NCBI GenBank assembly: GCA_004193205.1
Contig: RZUM01000005.1
Span: forward strand, 426,291 to 490,290
Source of the DNA: Gordonia sediminis
GTDB taxonomy: Bacteria > Actinomycetota > Actinomycetes > Mycobacteriales > Mycobacteriaceae
Reading direction: 5' to 3'
Length of the DNA: 64,000 bases
In this document: piece by piece, positions 52,441 through 61,443 of the stretch
Numbering within the stretch: the stretch's first letter is position 1
Layout: every line of letters starts with the position of its first letter
The notes under the pieces: generated by a model
The model's database searches: none
Told to the model about the DNA's origin: nothing
Seen by the model: only the letters and a program-made list of their open reading frames with translations
Program-made: the position numbers and the translations under genes

Positions 52441-54246
52441 ATGTCGACAACTGTCGATTCAGCGACGTCGGGGCATACGAAGAACGTGTCGGGCGCGGAT
52501 CTGCTGCGCGGACTGCGGGGGCTGGGCAAGGACTGGCGCATCCTGGCCGGGGTGGTGCCCAAGATGATCCCGCGGCCGCTGACCCGTAAGGAGTCGATCG
52601 GCAAGACCTTCCAGGACGCGGTCGCCAAGTACCCGGACCGGCCGTTCCTACGGTTCCACGGCGAGTCCATGACCTACCGCGAGTGCAACGCCGAGGTCAA
52701 CCGGACCGCCGCCTACCTTGGCGCTCGGGGCATCGGGCGCGGCGATGTCGTCGCGGTCCTGTCCAAGAACCATCCCGACGTCCTGATCTGCATGCTGGCC
52801 GCGGTCAAACTCGGTGCCATCGCCGGGATGATCAACTACAACCAGCGCGGATCGGTGCTCGAACACAGCCTCGGCCTGATCGACGCGAAGGTCCTACTGC
52901 TGCAGCCCGGGCAGGAGGAGGCCCTCGAGTCGGTTCCGGTGGCTGCCCGGCCGGCGACGGTGATCGACTTCGACGAGCTCGAGAAGACGCGGGCCGACCT
53001 CAGCGCGGACAACCCCGCCGTGACCGACGACGTCGAGGCCGGCGACACCGCGTACTACATCTTCACCTCCGGTACCACCGGATACCCCAAGGCAAGCAAG
53101 ATGAGCCATCATCGCTGGCACGTGGCCATGCACGGCATCGGCGGCATGGGCGTTCGGCTCCGTTCCGACGACACCATGTACGCGGCGTTGCCCTTCTATC
53201 ACAACAACGCGCTGACCATCGCCGTGGCGTCAGCGATGCGGGCCGGTGCCTGCGTGGCGATCGGCGAACAGTTCTCCGCCTCCGGCTTCTGGGACGAGAT
53301 CATCGAGAACGACGCCACCGCGTTCTGCTACATCGGCGAGCTGTGCCGCTACCTGCTGGCGCAGCCCGAGAAGGACACCGACAAGGCGCACTCGGTCAAG
53401 GTGATGGTCGGCAACGGCCTGCGTCCGGAGATCTGGGACGAGTTCACCGAACGGTTCGGGATCAAGCGCGTCTCCGAACTCTATGCAGCCAGCGAGGGCA
53501 ACGTCGGTTTCGTCAACCTCCTCAGCATCCCCAAGTCCGCGGGCTTCACCCCGCTGAAGTACATCCTCGTCGAGTATGACGAGGAGAGCGGTGAGCCGAA
53601 GCGCGGCGCGGACGGCCGGGTCATCCCGGTGCCCAAACACGCCACGGGCCTGCTGCTCGGCCAGATCAACAAGCGCGCCCACTTCGACGGCTACACCGAT
53701 CCGAAGGCGTCGGAGAAGAAGATCGTCGCCGACGCGCTCAAGCCGGGCGACCGGTGGTTCAACTCCGGCGACGTGGTGCGCGATCAGGGGTTCGGGCACA
53801 TCGCCTTCGTCGACCGCATCGGTGACACCTTCCGCTGGAAGGGCGAGAACGTGGCGACCACCGAGGTCGAGGCGGCTCTCGACGCCCACCCCTCCATCGC
53901 CCAGTCGGTGGTGTTCGGGGTCGCGGTGCCCGGTGCGGACGGCAAGGCCGGGATGGCGGCAGTGGTGTTGGCCGACGGCGCCGAGTTCGATCCCGACGCC
54001 ATCGCCGCGCACGTGCGGGACACATTGCCCAAGTACGCCGTGCCGTTGTTCATCCGGATCGTCGATCAGCTCGAGCACACCTCGACGTTCAAGAGCGTCC
54101 GGGTGGGCCTGCGCAATCAGGGCTACACCGACACCGGCGACAATCCGCTGTACGTGCTGCGGGGCAAGCCGGGGACCTACGCGGAGTTCCGCCCCGAGTA
54201 CCTCGACGACGTGGTCGCCTCGGCGGGCGCCAAGGTTGCGTCGTAG
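52441..54246 (+). CDS. fadD6: Long-chain acyl-CoA synthetase FadD6
   Basis: A 601-aa very-long-chain fatty acyl-CoA synthetase of the FadD6/FATP branch. The AMP-binding P-loop is YYIFTSGTTGYPKASKMSHH, with YAALPFYHNNALTIAVASAM, LYAASEGNVGFVNL, the late WFNSGDVVRDQGFGHIAFVD and FRWKGENVATTEVEAAL. It activates fatty acids for lipid synthesis or degradation. ATG 52441 has GGGAGGAA upstream. Its last 70 bp overlap the convergent hydrolase gene. Confidence 0.92.
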   Translation: MSTTVDSATSGHTKNVSGADLLRGLRGLGKDWRILAGVVPKMIPRPLTRKESIGKTFQDAVAKYPDRPFLRFHGESMTYRECNAEVNRTAAYLGARGIGRGDVVAVLSKNHPDVLICMLAAVKLGAIAGMINYNQRGSVLEHSLGLIDAKVLLLQPGQEEALESVPVAARPATVIDFDELEKTRADLSADNPAVTDDVEAGDTAYYIFTSGTTGYPKASKMSHHRWHVAMHGIGGMGVRLRSDDTMYAALPFYHNNALTIAVASAMRAGACVAIGEQFSASGFWDEIIENDATAFCYIGELCRYLLAQPEKDTDKAHSVKVMVGNGLRPEIWDEFTERFGIKRVSELYAASEGNVGFVNLLSIPKSAGFTPLKYILVEYDEESGEPKRGADGRVIPVPKHATGLLLGQINKRAHFDGYTDPKASEKKIVADALKPGDRWFNSGDVVRDQGFGHIAFVDRIGDTFRWKGENVATTEVEAALDAHPSIAQSVVFGVAVPGADGKAGMAAVVLADGAEFDPDAIAAHVRDTLPKYAVPLFIRIVDQLEHTSTFKSVRVGLRNQGYTDTGDNPLYVLRGKPGTYAEFRPEYLDDVVASAGAKVAS

Positions 54247-54845
54247 CCGACGAATCGGCCGACGAACTCCAGTGCGGCGCGCTGCCACAACCCGATGTGG
54301 TCGAGCATCGCGTGGTCACCGTCGTGAACCGGAATGAACGCGGCGTCGACACCACGGGCGACGAGTTCGCCGATGCCTTTCTCGGTTCGGTGCGGGTAGG
54401 TCCGCTCGTCGGCGGTGCCGTGGATGGCGACGACGCGTACACGGTCGTGGATGTGACACCAATCGGCGTACTGCCACCACGGCGCGAGGGCGAGCAGTCC
54501 GACGACGCGGGGGTCGGCGGCCAACTGGGCGCCGGCACGTCCACCCATCGAATGTCCGATGACCACGATCGGCACGCCCGGGTGGGCCCGGCCGAGTTCG
54601 TCGAGCTGCGCCCTCGCGTACGGCATCGGGCTCGCCTGGCCGCCGTTCCATCCGTAGACGCGGTAGCGGACCTGGCGAACCACGACCGAGCGGCCGAACC
54701 GCAACCGGATCGACCACGTGAACGGATACATCCGTAGCGCCGAGCCCTGCCAGGGCCGGAACGGGCGGTAGCTGCGGTCCGTACCGCCGGGCAGCACGAG
54801 GACGAGGACCTCGGGCGGCCCGCCGGTCTGCCGTGCGATTCGCAT
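54177..54845 (-). CDS. Alpha/beta hydrolase
   Basis: A 222-aa alpha/beta-hydrolase fold protein. The nucleophile elbow is VVIGHSMGGRAGAQLA, the acid is likely Asp in VVAIHGTADERTYP, and the final His is in VHDGDHAMLDHIG. There is no signal peptide or lid domain. Substrate unknown; dienelactone-hydrolase-like proteins have this size. The C-terminus (ATTSSRYSGRNSA) overlaps the fadD6 3' end by 70 bp in antiparallel orientation. Confidence 0.85.
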   Translation of the reverse strand: MRIARQTGGPPEVLVLVLPGGTDRSYRPFRPWQGSALRMYPFTWSIRLRFGRSVVVRQVRYRVYGWNGGQASPMPYARAQLDELGRAHPGVPIVVIGHSMGGRAGAQLAADPRVVGLLALAPWWQYADWCHIHDRVRVVAIHGTADERTYPHRTEKGIGELVARGVDAAFIPVHDGDHAMLDHIGLWQRAALEFVGRFVGYDATLAPAEATTSSRYSGRNSA

Positions 54846-55007
54846 GGGCACCCTCCTCCGTGAACTCGGTCCGATGGTCGCCACCATAGTGTTCTTCCGC
54901 CACCACTGCGAAGATCCCCCGCCTGCACAATCGACGGACGAATACGGACCGGGGGAAGAACACTTGTCCCCGCCTCGGATCGGTGTCGCAGTGGCAGAAT
55001 TGCGCGC

Positions 55008-56651
55008 ATGGCACACGCACGCGCCGGAACGCCCGCGCTTCCCGAGGATCTGATCGATGTTGCCGCTGTGGAACGGGCCTACTACGAGAAGGAACCCGAT
55101 CCCGACAATCCGCTGCAACAGGTGTTGTTCGGCACCTCGGGCCACCGCGGGTCCAGCCTCGACGCAGCATTCAACGAGGCACACATCCTGGCCACCACCC
55201 AGGCCATCGTCGAATACCGTGCCTCGGCGGGCATCACCGGCCCGCTGTTCATCGGTTTCGACACACACGCGCTCTCGATCCCGGCGTGGCGCAGTGCGCT
55301 CGAGGTCCTCGTGGCCAACGACGTCACGGTGAACATCGCCGAGAACGAGAAATTCACCCCCACCCCGGCCGTCAGCTTCGCCATCCTGCGGTTCAACCGC
55401 GACAACCCCGGCGTGCAGGCCGACGGCATCGTCGTGACCCCGTCGCACAATCCGCCACGCGATGGAGGATTCAAGTACAACCCGCCCAACGGCGGTCCGG
55501 CCGACACCACGATCACCTCGGTGGTGGCGCGCCGTGCCAACGAACTGTTGGCGAACAAACTCGACGGGGTCAAGCGTGTCCCGTTCGAGCGGGCCCGCTA
55601 CAGCGACCTCGTACACGAGTACCCCTTCACCGCCACCTACGTCGACCACCTTCACGAGGTCATCGACATGGCCGCGATCCGTGATTCCGAGATCAGCATC
55701 GGCGCCGATCCGCTCGGCGGCGCATCGGTGGGGTACTGGGCCGAGATCGGATTCCGGTACAGCCTCCCGCACCTGACCGTGGTCAACCCGACCGTCGACC
55801 CGACGTTCCGGTTCATGACGCTCGACACCGACGGCAAGATCCGGATGGACTGCTCGTCGCCCAACGCGATGGCCTCGCTGATCGCCGCCCGCGACAGCTA
55901 CGACATCGCCACCGGTAATGACGCCGACGCCGACCGCCACGGGATCGTCACCCCCGACGGCGGGCTGATGAACCCGAACCACTACCTCGCGGTGGTGATC
56001 GACTATCTGTTCACCCACCGCCCCGGATGGGGTGCCGACGCCGCGGTCGGCAAGACCTTGGTGAGTTCGTCGCTCATCGACCGCGTCGTCGCCGGGATCG
56101 GCCGCAAGCTGGTCGAGGTGCCGGTCGGCTTCAAATGGTTCGTCGACGGACTCCTCAACGGCACCATCGCCTTCGGCGGCGAGGAGAGCGCGGGAGCATC
56201 GTTCCTGACGTTCGACGGTTCGCCGTGGTCGACGGACAAGGACGGCATCATCCTGTGCCTGCTCGCCTCGGAGATCCTCGCCAAGACCGGCAAGACGCCG
56301 TCGCAGCGCTACCGCGAACTCGCCGAGCGGTATGGCGAGAGCTCGTATGCGCGCATCGACGCGCCCGCGTCACGTGCGCAGAAGGCGGTGCTGGCCAAGC
56401 TGTCCCCGGATCAGATCACCGCCACCGAACTGGCCGGGGAGAAGATCAGCGCGGTGATGACCGAGGCGCCCGGCAACGGTGCCGCCATCGGCGGGCTGAA
56501 GGTCACCACCGACAATGCGTGGTTCGCCGCACGGCCGTCGGGCACCGAGGACGTGTACAAGATCTACGCCGAATCGTTCAACGGCCCCGACCATCTCAAG
56601 CAGGTGCAGGTCGAGGCCCAGCAGGTCGTCGACGCCGCCCTCGGTTCCTGA
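55008..56651 (+). CDS. pgm: Alpha-D-phosphoglucomutase
   Basis: A 547-aa phosphohexomutase of bacterial Pgm length. The N-terminal [20 protein letters not shown] precedes the phosphoserine loop [20 protein letters not shown]. The metal-binding loop is [14 protein letters not shown], the sugar-binding loop [11 protein letters not shown], and the phosphate-binding end [16 protein letters not shown]. It interconverts glucose 1- and 6-phosphate for glycogen, trehalose and cell-wall sugars. It converges with the NrtR-like gene (18-bp gap). Confidence 0.95.
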   Translation: MAHARAGTPALPEDLIDVAAVERAYYEKEPDPDNPLQQVLFGTSGHRGSSLDAAFNEAHILATTQAIVEYRASAGITGPLFIGFDTHALSIPAWRSALEVLVANDVTVNIAENEKFTPTPAVSFAILRFNRDNPGVQADGIVVTPSHNPPRDGGFKYNPPNGGPADTTITSVVARRANELLANKLDGVKRVPFERARYSDLVHEYPFTATYVDHLHEVIDMAAIRDSEISIGADPLGGASVGYWAEIGFRYSLPHLTVVNPTVDPTFRFMTLDTDGKIRMDCSSPNAMASLIAARDSYDIATGNDADADRHGIVTPDGGLMNPNHYLAVVIDYLFTHRPGWGADAAVGKTLVSSSLIDRVVAGIGRKLVEVPVGFKWFVDGLLNGTIAFGGEESAGASFLTFDGSPWSTDKDGIILCLLASEILAKTGKTPSQRYRELAERYGESSYARIDAPASRAQKAVLAKLSPDQITATELAGEKISAVMTEAPGNGAAIGGLKVTTDNAWFAARPSGTEDVYKIYAESFNGPDHLKQVQVEAQQVVDAALGS

Positions 56652-56669
56652 CGGTGTGTCTTGCCCAGA

Positions 56670-57317
56670 TCATGCCGGCTGGTCGGTCGGGTCCTCCCAC
56701 CGCCATAGTTTCGGTGGACGCGCGCCCGACGTCGGGGCATCTCCGGTCTGTGTGAGACCCGAGATGCGCGCGAGGTCGCGGTTGAGATTGGCGCGGTGCG
56801 GCGCATGCCCACTCAGCTGCCGGGTGATGGCCACCGCGTCGGTGGCGGTGAACTCCGGGCCGGTCAGTGCCCGAGTGAACTCGACGTCGCGCCAGAGTCG
56901 GTCGCTCAGGAAGTCGCGCGCCTCGGCGACGATGACCGAATGGTCGAACGCCAGTGGCCCCACGGCGTCGACGGGTTCCCACAGCGCCTCGGGTGTGTGC
57001 AGAGCCGGTCCGTCGGGAAACGCGGCCCACATCGCGATCGCCAGCGACGGCCCGCGCGGGTCACGGCTGGGTTCGTCGAAGGTGCGGACCTGCCCGAGCG
57101 CCGGGGGCCTGGCGGTGATGCCGAGCTTGCCCAGGGCTCGTTGCGCGGCGTCGCGGAGGCGTTCACCGCTGTGCACCACCACGCCCGGCAACGCCCGTTG
57201 CCCGAGGAAGGGCTCGGTGGTGCGGTCGTGGGTGCCGAGGAACACCTGCCGCCGTCCGGCGTCGTAGTGCAGCGCGACGACGTCGACACTGACCACGCTC
57301 AGCAGATCGTCGGGCAC
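56670..57317 (-). CDS. NrtR-family transcriptional regulator with degenerate Nudix box
   Basis: A 215-aa protein: N-terminal Nudix-like domain (about residues 8-140) and C-terminal winged helix (about 145-207). The Nudix box at 45-68 reads PGVVVHSGERLRDAAQRALG followed by KLG; the REUxEE glutamates are replaced by A and K, so hydrolysis is unlikely. LAFDHSVIV and the wHTH stretch FTATDAVAITRQLSG...ANLNRDLARISGL...RPPKLWRW match NrtR regulators, which sense ADP-ribose. GTG 57317 overlaps the PurA-like gene by 19 bp. It probably binds the palindrome at 60566-60588 and autoregulates the four-gene operon. Confidence 0.8.
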   Translation of the reverse strand: MPDDLLSVVSVDVVALHYDAGRRQVFLGTHDRTTEPFLGQRALPGVVVHSGERLRDAAQRALGKLGITARPPALGQVRTFDEPSRDPRGPSLAIAMWAAFPDGPALHTPEALWEPVDAVGPLAFDHSVIVAEARDFLSDRLWRDVEFTRALTGPEFTATDAVAITRQLSGHAPHRANLNRDLARISGLTQTGDAPTSGARPPKLWRWEDPTDQPA

Positions 57318-58654
57318 GTGAAGGTCCTGTCTGCCCGGTGCGGGCCGTCGGCGGTGATCACGACCGGGACGCCGGTCGCCTGTTCGACCAAGGTTGCCAC
57401 TGCGTCGGGTGCTTCCGGAAGCGGGGAGTAGTCGGGCCGGGCCGTCGCGGCCCGGGTCGTCAGCGCGCTCAGCGCGTCGAGATCTCCTTCGGTGACCGGG
57501 TGCAGGGGCGCCTCGTCGTGATCCCAGGAGTGGGCGACCGAGAGTCCCGGGGTGCCGAGGGCATCGAGGTGCGACACGGCCACGCCGTCGAGTCCGCCAC
57601 TGACCACGGCGGCGTAGCGCAGAGCCGGCAGATCGAGATGCCCTGTCCGCCAAGCCCCCTGGTAGCGGCCCTCGCGATTGTGGACGTCGGGAAGTTCCAG
57701 ACGGTCATCCTCGGTGGGCATCGGACCGATGCCGTGCCGGGTCGCGTAGCAGCGAGCGAGTCCCAGGGTGAACGGCGCGTACCCGACCGCGTGCAGCCAC
57801 TTCGCGAGCCGGCCGGGCACCACGGTCGACCAGGTGGTGTGCGGATGGAAGCCGTTCCACTCGTCGAGCAGGACACCCTGACTGCCCTCGTAGATGACGG
57901 TGCCGGTCGCCATCGTCTCGACGATGTGGCTGTCGATGTCGTCGACGATCCGCAACGACTCGCCGATCTCGCCGAGCGCGTCAACCATCTCGGCCACCCC
58001 CGGATGGGCGGTGTCAGGATGTGCGGCGGCGTCGAGCAGCGGAGCGGCGTAGCGGGCCAGCGCGTCGAGCGACCGGATCATCGCCGCCCGATCGGTGAGG
58101 TCGGCCACCCTCGGCGCGGGTACGTCGCCCACGTCGGTGTGCACGCAGAAGTTGCCGACCCGTGTGCCGGCCCGTGCCTGCTCGGCGACGGCCAGCGCGT
58201 AGGCCTGCGTCTCACCGATGCCCTCGCCGGTCGAGCCGTGACGGGCGTTGCCGCGCAGTAGCTCTCGTGCTCGATTCAGCGCCGCGTGGATCGGTGTGGT
58301 GACCAGGCACGCGGCGTCCGCGGTGATCAGACCGAACGGCTCGGCCACCCCCGCCGCGGCGAGTTCGTCGGCCTCGGTTGCCAGGTGCAGTGGGTTGACC
58401 ATCATCGGGGCGCGCAGGACGGTGCGCACGTCGAGAAACGACGCCGACCCGAACTGGCGAAAGGTGTGGTGCCGACCGCCGTGGCATACGTTGTGGGCCG
58501 CCTGCGCGCCCCCGGACCACCGGACGACGGCGACCGTGTCCGGGATCCGGGAGGCGAGAAAGTCCACCGTCGCTCCCTTGGCCTCGTCGCCATAGCCGAG
58601 GCCGACGACGATGATCGGTGCGCCGGAGCCGATGCTCGTTGTCGTCATGGTCAC
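57299..58654 (-). CDS. Divergent adenylosuccinate synthetase (PurA) paralog
   Basis: A 451-aa PurA-superfamily protein. The nucleotide loop is VVGLGYGDEAKGATVDFL (PurA: GDEGKGK). The catalytic Asp23 and His54 (in GGAQAAHN) are kept, as are GSTGEGIGE and TRHGIGPMPTE. The PurA Arg cluster that binds aspartate and IMP is changed to YQGAWRTGHLD, and HNAGH to AQAAH. It is thus probably a GTP-dependent ligase or phosphotransfer enzyme with another substrate rather than housekeeping PurA. GTG 58654 overlaps the VWA gene stop (GTGA); ATG 58648 is an alternative. Confidence 0.8.
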   Translation of the reverse strand: MTMTTTSIGSGAPIIVVGLGYGDEAKGATVDFLASRIPDTVAVVRWSGGAQAAHNVCHGGRHHTFRQFGSASFLDVRTVLRAPMMVNPLHLATEADELAAAGVAEPFGLITADAACLVTTPIHAALNRARELLRGNARHGSTGEGIGETQAYALAVAEQARAGTRVGNFCVHTDVGDVPAPRVADLTDRAAMIRSLDALARYAAPLLDAAAHPDTAHPGVAEMVDALGEIGESLRIVDDIDSHIVETMATGTVIYEGSQGVLLDEWNGFHPHTTWSTVVPGRLAKWLHAVGYAPFTLGLARCYATRHGIGPMPTEDDRLELPDVHNREGRYQGAWRTGHLDLPALRYAAVVSGGLDGVAVSHLDALGTPGLSVAHSWDHDEAPLHPVTEGDLDALSALTTRAATARPDYSPLPEAPDAVATLVEQATGVPVVITADGPHRADRTFTCPTIC

Positions 58655-59613
58655 AGATCCGCCGGTAACCGGCCCGAGCCCGCGACCAGGTCACCGCCAC
58701 CGGAATCCAAGCGCGCCAACGCCTTGCCGACGGCGACGTGCGAGGGCGATCCCGCGGCGCGGAGGTCGGTGATTCCCTCGGCGACCGTGACCGCGTCCTC
58801 GGTGACGCCGATCGTCAACGCGATCAGATCGGCGACCCCGTCGGGGTCTTCCAGCTTGACGAAGCGCTCACCGACGAGCGCTCGCCAGTGGTCCTCGATC
58901 TCGGGATCGTCGTAATAGCTGGTCAGGTTCGGCAGCACATAGAACACGTGCCATCGCTGGGCCAGCAGTCGGTACAGCTCGGCGATGTCGAGGTCGCCGC
59001 GGTCGTCCTCGCCGAGGAATCGGGCGAGGGACTGGCCGGACAGCACGGGCTTGTTCATCTCGTCGCCGATGAAGAACACGTAGCCCTTCTTGCCGCGCTT
59101 GTCCCACGCGTCGGTCTGCGCCCGGGTCGCCAGGAAGTAGGCGGCCAGCGCGTATCCCTCGCGCTTGTCGCCACCGCCGCCACCTTCGAGATAGATGTCA
59201 CGCAGTTGCTCGTCGATGCGGTTGTCCGATTCGAACTGCCCGATCTGGATCGGCACCGCGTCGAACTGATCGTCGCCGACCGCGCCGACCATGATCTGCG
59301 GGTCGTCGACGTATCCTCCGCGGGTCAGCAGCCCCAACAGATCGCCCAGACGCCGTTGCACGGTGACCGGTACCCGGCCCATCGACCCGGTCACGTCGAA
59401 GAACACGGCGATGGGCGTCGACGCCGGGTGATCGGAGCCGTCGCGAGCCTCTCGGACGGTGACGCCATAGACGTCGAGCGAGTCGGCGGCACGGCGCTGA
59501 TTGCGCGGCAGTCGCCGCATCGCGGCCGAGTGGCCGAAGTCGTCGATCCCGGCTGCGCGGCGAGCGGCCGCAGCCGCCTGATAGGTGCTGGTGTCCCAAT
59601 ATCCTCTGCCCAT
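58651..59613 (-). CDS. VWA-domain protein of the NrtR-linked operon
   Basis: A 320-aa cytoplasmic protein with a von Willebrand A-like domain from about residue 65. The MIDAS motif is IAVFFDVTGSMGRVPVTVQR (D-x-T-G-S). Later segments are IMVGAVGDDQFDAVPIQIGQ, EGGGGGDKREGYALAAYFLA, and KKGYVFFIGDEMNKPVLSG with a second acidic metal ligand. There is no signal peptide or membrane segment. It follows the J-domain gene by 41 bp, with AAGGAGG upstream of ATG 59613. VWA proteins in bacterial operons usually organise metal-dependent protein complexes; the partners here are presumably the neighbours. Confidence 0.82.
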   Translation of the reverse strand: MGRGYWDTSTYQAAAAARRAAGIDDFGHSAAMRRLPRNQRRAADSLDVYGVTVREARDGSDHPASTPIAVFFDVTGSMGRVPVTVQRRLGDLLGLLTRGGYVDDPQIMVGAVGDDQFDAVPIQIGQFESDNRIDEQLRDIYLEGGGGGDKREGYALAAYFLATRAQTDAWDKRGKKGYVFFIGDEMNKPVLSGQSLARFLGEDDRGDLDIAELYRLLAQRWHVFYVLPNLTSYYDDPEIEDHWRALVGERFVKLEDPDGVADLIALTIGVTEDAVTVAEGITDLRAAGSPSHVAVGKALARLDSGGGDLVAGSGRLPADL

Positions 59614-59654
59614 GGTGGGCCTCCTTCTTCGGTGGGTGGAAATGCTGTGCCGGG

Positions 59655-60563
59655 TCAGCCGGCCGAGAGGGCCGGAAGCGTGAACGGTCGAAACCTGCGC
59701 GGGCCGTAGAGATGTCGCAACAGCAGGTCGTACTCGGCGAGTGTGCGGCGCGGGTTGAGTTGTGCGGCACCACATGCGAACCGCCGTTGCCGGGATTCGT
59801 CGGCCGCGAGCATCTCGTCGAAGAGGGTCGCGATCGCGGCGCCGTCGTCGGTGGCCGCCTGGTGCTCCGACCTCGGTGGTGTGACCCATCCGGTGAGCAC
59901 CACGCCGTGCCGACGCGGGTGGATGAGCACGGTGTCGAGCGTGAGACCTCCGTGCATGCGCTCTGCCGCGTCGAGCGTCATCAGGATGCGGCGGGCCATC
60001 CACGCCCAGTCGCGGCCGTCCAACCCGGCCCGGTAGGCGGTGCGGACCTCACGCAGCGAGTGCAGGCCGTCGGGCAGTCGGTAGGCCAGCCAGCGGTGTC
60101 CGGAGGTCACGGCCTCGTCGACGATCTCCGGGACGAAGGCACCCAGCCCGTGGCGGGCGAGTCGGGTCCGGGCTTCGGCCAGTGCCGCGACCCGGGCGCC
60201 GCCACCCCCGCGACGAGTGATCTCCACCCGGACCAGGGGATCGTCTGTGCGATAGCACGACGTGGCATCGGTGGTCCACAGCCTGGCCCGCAGCACATGC
60301 GTCGCGGTGGGCCCGACCAGATGCGGCGCCTGCATCCAGGCGTCGTAGAGGGCGTTGAGGGTGGCCGTTGCCTGCTCGGCCCGCGCGGGGTCCACACCGA
60401 GCGCGGCTGCCCGGTCCGGGTGGACGGCGGCCACGAGGCGGCGGTGCCGGACCCGCGCCGTGCGCAGCCCCGCAGGGTCGTCGGTACGGTCGCCGAACAG
60501 ATCGGACGCGTCGTGTGCGCCTTCGATGAGTGCCAGCGCGGCGAGTGTCGAGTCGAGGGTCAT
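59655..60563 (-). CDS. J-domain protein fused to a kinase-like (probably inactive) domain
   Basis: A 302-aa protein. Residues about 10-75 form a J domain with the essential HPD at 48-50 (RHRRLVAAVHPDRAAALGVD), so it may recruit a DnaK. Residues about 105-300 look like a shortened protein-kinase fold. WAWMARRILMTLDAAERMHGG followed by LTLDTVLIHPRRHGVVLTGW sits where a kinase has the HxD...N...DFG motifs, but the catalytic Asp, Asn and DFG are missing. First gene of the operon; its ATG lies 3 bp from the palindrome at 60566. The kinase assignment is from pattern only. Confidence 0.72.
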   Translation of the reverse strand: MTLDSTLAALALIEGAHDASDLFGDRTDDPAGLRTARVRHRRLVAAVHPDRAAALGVDPARAEQATATLNALYDAWMQAPHLVGPTATHVLRARLWTTDATSCYRTDDPLVRVEITRRGGGGARVAALAEARTRLARHGLGAFVPEIVDEAVTSGHRWLAYRLPDGLHSLREVRTAYRAGLDGRDWAWMARRILMTLDAAERMHGGLTLDTVLIHPRRHGVVLTGWVTPPRSEHQAATDDGAAIATLFDEMLAADESRQRRFACGAAQLNPRRTLAEYDLLLRHLYGPRRFRPFTLPALSAG

Positions 60564-60565
60564 GC

Positions 60566-60588
60566 AAATTACTCTATCGGAGTAATTT
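60566..60588. promoter_or_regulatory. Perfect 9-bp-arm palindrome, probable NrtR operator
   Basis: AAATTACTC (60566-60574) and GAGTAATTT (60580-60588) flank a 5-bp centre, 2 bp upstream of the first gene of the NrtR-linked operon. The AT-rich arms stand out in this GC-rich DNA. NrtR regulators bind such long palindromes next to their own operons. At this position it would block translation start or early transcription, consistent with repression. Confidence 0.7.
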
Positions 60589-60663
60589 AGAACCGCAAGG
60601 CCGGCTCGTCGGCGACCGATGGGGCAGTGCGGCCGTCGACGCCCCGACATTAGAGTCGTAGCC

Positions 60664-61410
60664 GTGAGTGACCGGCGTAAATCAGCGGCCCCGAAGGGCA
60701 GTCCCGGCTATCAACCCCGCGCGTCGTCGAGTGCGTCGACCTACGTCCTTGTCGGCGTGGGTGCGGTCGTCATCCTGGCGCTGGTGGTCGGTGGCATCCT
60801 GTGGAACAGCAGCCGGGACCCCGAACGCGCCGACGAAGCGGTGTTGAGCGAGAACGCGGCGCTCATCATCGGGACACCGTCGGCGCCGCTCACCATCGAC
60901 GTGTTCGAGGACTTCATGTGCCCGTACTGCCGTACCTTCGAACAGCAGTCCGCGCCGGCGATCGCCACCGCGATCGGCAACGACAGTCTGCGAGTGCGCT
61001 ATCACCTGCTGACCTTCCTGAACCGGCAGTCCTCCTCCGGGAACTACTCGTCGCGAGCCGCGGGCGCGGCGCAGTGTGTCGGCGAGGCGGAGAACAGAGA
61101 CGTCTTCCTGAGATTCCACGCGGCGCTCTTCGAGGACCAGCCCGAAGAGGGCGGGTCGTCGGACCACAGCAACGCCGATCTCGCCCGGATCGCCGGCGAG
61201 CAGGGCGCGTCGGCAGCCACCCAGCAGTGCATCGCGGACGGGGCCCGGGTCGAACAGGCCGACGCGGCTGCGAAGCAGTCGCAGACCCAGCTGTCGAAGG
61301 CGACGGGTGGCCAGGCGGCCACGCCGACGGTGCTGTCGGGTGGTGAGCCCGTCGACGGGATCATGGACGGCACGGCGTGGCTCGATCAGTTGCTGGCCAC
61401 GACGGACTGA
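60664..61410 (+). CDS. Membrane-anchored DsbA-like thioredoxin-fold protein
   Basis: A 248-aa protein with a short cytoplasmic start, one signal-anchor segment (YVLVGVGAVVILALVVGGILW) and an extracellular DsbA-type domain. The active site is CPYC (Cys86, Cys89, in FEDFMCPYCRTFEQQ) and the cis-Pro region is GGQAATPTVLSGGEP. It likely forms or isomerises disulfides in exported proteins. GTG 60664 is chosen. It diverges from the NrtR-linked operon. Confidence 0.9.
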   Translation: MSDRRKSAAPKGSPGYQPRASSSASTYVLVGVGAVVILALVVGGILWNSSRDPERADEAVLSENAALIIGTPSAPLTIDVFEDFMCPYCRTFEQQSAPAIATAIGNDSLRVRYHLLTFLNRQSSSGNYSSRAAGAAQCVGEAENRDVFLRFHAALFEDQPEEGGSSDHSNADLARIAGEQGASAATQQCIADGARVEQADAAAKQSQTQLSKATGGQAATPTVLSGGEPVDGIMDGTAWLDQLLATTD

Positions 61411-61443
61411 GCGGAACTGCACCACTAAGCCCGACCAGCGGAT

